64,000 nucleotides of DNA from Halobacteriovoraceae bacterium. Lineage in GTDB: Bacteria; Bdellovibrionota; Bacteriovoracia; Bacteriovoracales; Bacteriovoracaceae. Location: the NCBI GenBank assembly GCA_002713145.1, contig PAVS01000016.1:62001-126000 (forward strand), written 5' to 3'. Of the stretch, positions 59,999 to 64,000 are shown in pieces; position 1 is the first letter of the stretch, and each line of letters opens with the position of its first letter. Below the pieces are notes generated by a model, which saw only the letters and a program-made list of their open reading frames with translations, searched no databases and was not told where the DNA came from. Both the position numbers and the translations under genes were made by a program.

Positions 59999-61513
59999 AT
60001 GAAACTCGATACCGTACTGTTATTATTCGCCTTTATCCTTGCCTTTCTTACGGGAAGTATTACTTATCAAATAAGAACCGATGAAGAAGTCGATATCAAT
60101 GACATCAAGGAGCTCAATGAAATAAACCGAGATTTACAACTCAACTACAACCCTATTCTAAGGCTTGATCTCAATAATGATTACCCCACTCCCAGCTCAC
60201 TCAATCTGCTGCGAGAACAAACACCCATCACGGATAAAAACCTTATCCTTAATCCGAGACCCACTGATTGTTTAAAAAATAAATTTAATCAAATGCAATC
60301 GGATTTTCTAGATAAAGAAACACTTTGGACCAGTTTTTTATGTAAACAGATTTTACTCCTTCCCAGGGATTTTTTTAGTATATCCCCCTACATACATCCA
60401 AGTGGAAAATCTTATGCTTTTATGTATTACAACCTGCTTCCCTCTTCCTCCAAAAAACAGGTTTGGTACAAACGAAATGCCCGCTTTATGCATATAGAAG
60501 AATTGAAGGCCATTGGCTGGCCTCTCTCAGAAAATGCACAGTTTTTAAATTCCATCTCTCAAGATAAAATTGATCGCATCCTTGAAAATGAAAAAGTTAT
60601 TCTCACTGAAGATTTCTATCTGCTGCGCACAGGAAATCTAAAATACTTTGTCCTTAATGCGGACAAAGCGGCTAATTATTTTAGTCGAGCCGGGTATAAC
60701 CTGACCCTTAAAACTGATAATTGCTTTATTAAAATTGGGAATGTGTGTTGGGAGAAAAAGCCTCATAACCTGATCAGCTTTTTAGGCCAGTCTAGTATTA
60801 TTCTTTTTGCCGTCACAATTTTTATTTTTCTTCTCACTGCCAATGCCCTCTACCAAAGAATTAAATTAAAAAAAATGGAAGAAGAGAGAAAAAAACATGC
60901 CTTAAGAGTTTTAACTCATGAATTGAGAACCCCAGTGGCTTCTCTGCTGCTGCAAATCGAGGAGCTGACTCGTGAGACCACCCAGTTACCTAATGAGACG
61001 GTGGAAAATATTTATAAAATTGAAAATGAAATTTACAGGCTTAAGCGTTTAGCAGAAAAAAGTAAGAGTTACCTGCAAACTCAAGGTGACTCAGATATGC
61101 AGTTTCATAAAAATGAAATTAAAGTGAAAGAATATCTTCAAGAGATAATTGATGAGTACCCCCAAGTGGAAATTCAGTTGTCGGTCGATAGAGATTTTTC
61201 AATCACGACCGATCCTTATTGGCTAAAAATGTGCATCACCAATTTGATTGAAAACGCTATTCGTTATGGGAGTGCTCCTATCAAGATTGAAGCGGCTCAA
61301 GATTCAGAGTATTGCTTTTTTAAAATTACTGACCAAGGAACCATTCAATATCAGAGCTTGAAAGAGATCGCACGTAGTAAACACGAAAACTCAAAAGGCT
61401 TGGGCCTGGGTTTAAAAATTATACAAAAAACTTTAAAATTTCTGGATGGAGAATTGCATTTCTCTCCAAATCCAACAACTTTTACCATCCGCTTTAAAAG
61501 GACTGTCGTATGA
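59999..61513 (+). CDS. Membrane sensor histidine kinase
   Basis: The 504-residue protein has an N-terminal membrane helix (about 5-23), a periplasmic region of about 240 residues (24-262) with two or more conserved-looking cysteines (DCLKNKF, FLCKQIL, DNCFIK, NVCWEK), a second helix (262-285) and a cytoplasmic kinase: His307 in LTHELRTPVAS, N box NLIENAIRYG and G2 KGLGLGLKII. The G1 box is unusual (KITDQGTIQY rather than DxGxGI), so ATP binding may differ. It overlaps the response regulator by 4 bases (ATGA). Periplasmic cysteines and the DsbA-like gene downstream hint at sensing of envelope redox state. Confidence 0.88.
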   Translation: MKLDTVLLLFAFILAFLTGSITYQIRTDEEVDINDIKELNEINRDLQLNYNPILRLDLNNDYPTPSSLNLLREQTPITDKNLILNPRPTDCLKNKFNQMQSDFLDKETLWTSFLCKQILLLPRDFFSISPYIHPSGKSYAFMYYNLLPSSSKKQVWYKRNARFMHIEELKAIGWPLSENAQFLNSISQDKIDRILENEKVILTEDFYLLRTGNLKYFVLNADKAANYFSRAGYNLTLKTDNCFIKIGNVCWEKKPHNLISFLGQSSIILFAVTIFIFLLTANALYQRIKLKKMEEERKKHALRVLTHELRTPVASLLLQIEELTRETTQLPNETVENIYKIENEIYRLKRLAEKSKSYLQTQGDSDMQFHKNEIKVKEYLQEIIDEYPQVEIQLSVDRDFSITTDPYWLKMCITNLIENAIRYGSAPIKIEAAQDSEYCFFKITDQGTIQYQSLKEIARSKHENSKGLGLGLKIIQKTLKFLDGELHFSPNPTTFTIRFKRTVV

Positions 61514-62175
61514 AAAAAATATTACTTGTTGAAGATGATGCAAGCTTGGGCCCTGCTTTAAAGAAAACTCTTGAGAACAATTCTTATCATGCGGACCTGG
61601 CCACCAACCTAGCTGAAGCCAGGACTAAAAACTTTACCGACTACGACTTAATACTCTTGGACTGGATGCTTCCAGATGGTCAAGGAATTGATCTGCTACA
61701 AGACATCAAAGGTAAAAGACCCGTGATTATGCTCACGGCCAGAACCGAGTTAATCGACAAAGTGCTAGGCTTAGAGAGTGGGGCTAATGATTATATGACT
61801 AAGCCTTTTGAGCCGCGAGAACTCGTGGCAAGAATAAGAGTTCAATTAAGACAACCTCAATCCATAGAAGCAGACGGTATTCAGGAATTTAAAACAGAAC
61901 ATCTTTATTTTAATTTAAGTGAACGTAAATTTAAATTCAAAGGGGAAGAAGTCATTTTAACCAAGATGGAATACGATTTACTTTATTTACTTGCCACCAC
62001 TCCCAATCAAATTTTTTCACGGGAGAAATTATTAGATAAAGTTTGGGGTTATGAGAACTATCCCACAACCAGAACTGTCGACACTCACGTGCTTCAAATC
62101 CGTCAAAAGCTTAATAATGATGTGATTGAGACTGTGAGAGGTGTAGGTTATAGATTCAATCCAGACCATGACTAA
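61510..62175 (+). CDS. OmpR/PhoB-family response regulator
   Basis: The 221-residue regulator has a receiver domain (acidic pair Asp9-Asp10, phosphoacceptor Asp51 in LLDWMLPDG, Thr76, Lys98 in TKPF) and a C-terminal winged helix (about 125-220, with ending TRTVDTHVLQIRQKL and VRGVGYRF). It is paired with the kinase by a 4-base overlap. Its targets are unknown; the DsbA-like lipoprotein gene 96 bases downstream is a candidate. Confidence 0.95.
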   Translation: MKKILLVEDDASLGPALKKTLENNSYHADLATNLAEARTKNFTDYDLILLDWMLPDGQGIDLLQDIKGKRPVIMLTARTELIDKVLGLESGANDYMTKPFEPRELVARIRVQLRQPQSIEADGIQEFKTEHLYFNLSERKFKFKGEEVILTKMEYDLLYLLATTPNQIFSREKLLDKVWGYENYPTTRTVDTHVLQIRQKLNNDVIETVRGVGYRFNPDHD

Positions 62176-62271
62176 GCGTATTATTTAATTTACAAGAACC
62201 TGACATAAAGCTGATTCTCCTGACAAAGACCTTTGATAATCTTATTTTAGATCTTGAACGAGGAGAATCAA

Positions 62272-63042
62272 TTGAAACAAATTCTAAGCTTATCAGCACT
62301 TATAACCACAGCGATACTTATAAGTGCTTGTTCAAATTCAAGTAAGATAAGTGATGAACAAGTTTTTAAGGCCCTTGAAAAAGATCCAGACAGATTACTC
62401 ACTGTCATTGAAAAAGCTGTGCAAGATGCTCGGGCAAATGATGAGAAAAAGCAAGCACAGGCCATTGAAAATGAAATCTCCCTGGCGATTAAAAATCCTC
62501 TTGAGCCTCAAATAACTTCTGCCCAAATTATCAGAGGCCCTGAGGATGCGCCTATTACCATTGTAGAATATAGTGATTTTGAATGCCCCTTTTGCTCGAG
62601 GAGTAAAGCAACTCTCTCAGCATTAGAAGATAAATACCCTGGCAAGATACGTCTCGTCTTTAAGCACTTGCCTCTTAGTTTTCATCCCAATGCTATGATA
62701 GCAGCGAAATACTATGAGGCCATTAGTCTCCAATCCCCAACAAAAGCGTTTGAGTTTCATGACCGAATCTTCAAAAACCAAAGTGCACTAAAAAAAGGCG
62801 AAGCGTATCTTGCTCAATTATCTGAGGAACTCAAAGTAGATATGACCAAATTAAATAAAGTCCTGCATACAAGTCTTATAGAAGAGAAAATCCAGGCTGA
62901 CATTGCGGAAGCCAATAAATTTGATTTCACCGGGACACCTGGGTTTCTTGTCAACGGAGTTCCAGTCAAAGGAGCTTACCCCCTCCAACATTTTGAAATG
63001 ATCATTACCCAGTTGCAAGATAACGGCAAACTGGTGTTATAA
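62272..63042 (+). CDS. DsbA-like thiol:disulfide oxidoreductase lipoprotein
   Basis: The AGGAG at 62261-62265 points to a TTG start at 62272 rather than the TTG at 62254, which lies upstream of that site. The 256-residue protein has a lipoprotein signal with lipobox ISAC (Cys20), a helical spacer, then a DsbA/thioredoxin-like domain with the redox pair CPFC at residues 105-108 and a cis-proline loop in FTGTPGFLVNG. It would oxidise or isomerise cysteines in exported proteins. It follows the two-component operon and ends at a strong terminator. Confidence 0.88.
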   Translation: MKQILSLSALITTAILISACSNSSKISDEQVFKALEKDPDRLLTVIEKAVQDARANDEKKQAQAIENEISLAIKNPLEPQITSAQIIRGPEDAPITIVEYSDFECPFCSRSKATLSALEDKYPGKIRLVFKHLPLSFHPNAMIAAKYYEAISLQSPTKAFEFHDRIFKNQSALKKGEAYLAQLSEELKVDMTKLNKVLHTSLIEEKIQADIAEANKFDFTGTPGFLVNGVPVKGAYPLQHFEMIITQLQDNGKLVL

Positions 63043-63063
63043 TTTCTTCTCCCTTCCTTACCT

Positions 63064-63098
63064 ATCAGGCTTACTCAAGTGAGTGAGCCTGATTTTTC
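63064..63098 (+). terminator. Intrinsic terminator of the DsbA-like gene
   Basis: ATCAGGCTTACTCA and TGAGTGAGCCTGAT form a 14-base stem (one G-U pair) followed by TTTTT. It starts 21 bases after the DsbA-like stop and lies over the last codons of the convergent START-domain gene. Confidence 0.88.
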
Positions 63099-63757
63099 CA
63101 TTCAAAATCAGGGTTAATCTTAATGTCTTTTTTGGCTAGCTGAGAGCGAAGATTTTTAATAAATCCATAAGGCCATTTTTTTTGAACGATATTGATGATC
63201 CATGTAGGAATATTGCCTCCAAAATCATTCATAAACCCCATCTCAACTCGAGTCGTATGATCATCCAGTGCTTGGATAATGGAATATCCCCCATAGGAAT
63301 AACCTCTCACTGTACTCTTATCTTCCCGTCCGGGATCTTTAGCATGCTCAACAGATTCTAATTTTACTTTGACCCATTTTTCTTCTTTATTTACTTCTGC
63401 CAAATTCCTGATGACAAAGTCCCTATCTAAAAAAGGCCAGGGAGAAGAATATCTATAATAAACAGTAAAATCAGAAAGGCTCTTTTTCTCTAAAATCTTA
63501 GTTTTTTCTGTTCGAGGCAACCATTCTTTTTTGCGAGTATCATCTGCAAGCACGGAGATAACTTTTGAGGCATGATGATTGAGAACCCCTTCAAATTTAA
63601 TGGGTACAATTCCAGACTTATGATCAAAGCTTTTCGGAGTGTAGACAGTTATTCCTTCGGCCTTAGATGCGACTTCCCATTGCAAATCTTTAAAAGATAT
63701 GCTTTGTGCATGCCAACTTAACAATAAAAAACTGATCGTTAAAAAATTGAATCTCAT
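63071..63757 (-). CDS. Secreted START-domain (lipid-binding-like) protein
   Basis: The ATG at 63757 (GGGGA a few bases upstream) begins a signal peptide (MRFNFLTISFLLLSWHAQS); an ATG 12 bases upstream is in frame. The 228-residue protein matches START/polyketide-cyclase-like lipid transfer domains: WEVASKAEGITVYTP at the start, WLPRTEKTKIL, SSPWPFLDRDFVIR and a C-terminal helix KWPYGFIKNLRSQL. Such domains bind a hydrophobic ligand in a closed pocket. It is exported, so it may carry lipid across the periplasm. Its last codons contain the opposing terminator. Confidence 0.82.
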   Translation of the reverse strand: MRFNFLTISFLLLSWHAQSISFKDLQWEVASKAEGITVYTPKSFDHKSGIVPIKFEGVLNHHASKVISVLADDTRKKEWLPRTEKTKILEKKSLSDFTVYYRYSSPWPFLDRDFVIRNLAEVNKEEKWVKVKLESVEHAKDPGREDKSTVRGYSYGGYSIIQALDDHTTRVEMGFMNDFGGNIPTWIINIVQKKWPYGFIKNLRSQLAKKDIKINPDFEWKNQAHSLE

Positions 63758-63808
63758 TCTTCCCCACATTACCTTGCTTTTTTAGCTTTAAATTTTTAAT
63801 ATCACAGC

Positions 63809-64000
63809 ATGAACAATAATAAACCCAATAAAACTAAATTCTATGTTACCTGGTCATTGGTGGCCATGTTTCTCGTCTCATTAACGATAGCTTTGGTGAT
63901 GGTGAGTAATTATAAAAAAGATGATTCTAAACAAAGATATAAGCTCACTCAGATCTACAAGGATGTTAAAGACAGTGATTACCAAATAGATATGAAACGT
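63809..64000 (+). CDS. Membrane protein, N-terminal fragment cut by the window edge
   Basis: From ATG 63809 a frame of 64 codons stays open to the window end. The product has a short polar, basic N-terminus (MNNNKPNKTKF), one membrane helix (about 12-34, YVTWSLVAMFLVSLTIALV) and a charged C-terminal part (NYKKDDSKQRYKLTQIY). It is divergent from the START-domain gene by 51 bases (from 63757). No good ribosome site is visible. It could be a CcoG/FixH-like or other single-pass protein, but this fragment is too short to say. Confidence 0.6.
   Translation, partial: MNNNKPNKTKFYVTWSLVAMFLVSLTIALVMVSNYKKDDSKQRYKLTQIYKDVKDSDYQIDMKR

Noticed and set aside
1..64000. CRISPR arrays, transposons, tRNA and rRNA genes
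   Set aside because: A read-through by eye on both strands found no regularly spaced repeats, transposase-like proteins or RNA genes; a covariance-model search could overturn this.

Overview
This AT-rich, gene-dense window comes from a Gram-negative bacterium. It encodes LPS-core enzymes (WaaA-like, GT9 heptosyltransferase), TamA/TamB, several beta-barrels and many signal peptides and lipoboxes. The combination of low GC, many orphan secreted proteins and lipoproteins, a Flp/class III pilin-like protein, a secreted MepA-type murein endopeptidase, fatty-acid and ketone-body catabolism and a tmk-holB-PSP1 order fits the Bdellovibrionota, perhaps a Bacteriovorax/Halobacteriovorax-type predator. 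That placement is inferred from gene content; no rRNA or tRNA was seen to confirm it. I also found no insertion sequence, prophage or CRISPR array.

Layout. 0-10.4 kb: a soluble GAF histidine kinase, a lipoprotein/beta-barrel/lipoprotein set, a phosphate-selective-type porin, a baeRF-like protein and tamA-tamB. 10.5-17 kb: a regulated redox and envelope block with three LysR regulators, a Tat-exported intradiol dioxygenase, and a same-strand run YHS protein, diheme cytochrome, nitroreductase and MepA-like endopeptidase. 17-20.3 kb: an S24/S26-fold protein lacking its serine, an alpha/beta hydrolase, a coiled-coil protein and a papain-like lipoprotein. 20.4-24.3 kb: short-chain fatty-acid permease, 3-ketoacid CoA-transferase and an FAD oxidoreductase. 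24.3-28.6 kb: tex, a Xer-type recombinase and a PilZ-like protein. 28.7-33.3 kb: fadI-fadJ coupled to a LolC/E-like permease.

33.4-40.1 kb: an outer-membrane barrel, then a tightly overlapping leftward run sufE-hemB-GT9-waaA-flavoprotein-like gene-pilin. 40.2-48.9 kb: a tandem GYF membrane protein, tmk, holB (delta prime without P-loop), a PSP1/YaaT protein and sbcD-sbcC. 48.9-55.2 kb (leftward): two large secreted orphan proteins, asnS, an adenosine-kinase-like gene and rsmJ. 55.2-64 kb: a fused gcvPA-gcvPB, a 42-residue secreted peptide gene, a GDPD, an acyl-CoA thioesterase, a two-component system, a DsbA-like lipoprotein, a START-domain protein and a membrane protein cut by the window end.

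Genes mostly work in short overlapping operons (TAATG, ATGA and ATGC-TAA junctions). Convergent pairs are extremely compact: three pairs share palindromic stop codons, and two intrinsic terminators lie inside the last codons of the opposing gene. Many genes have a clear AAGGAG-type ribosome site that fixes the start; others, including the sensor kinase at 59999, have none. The metabolic theme is use of fatty acids, ketone bodies and glycine, which would suit a lifestyle of consuming other cells' lipid and protein.
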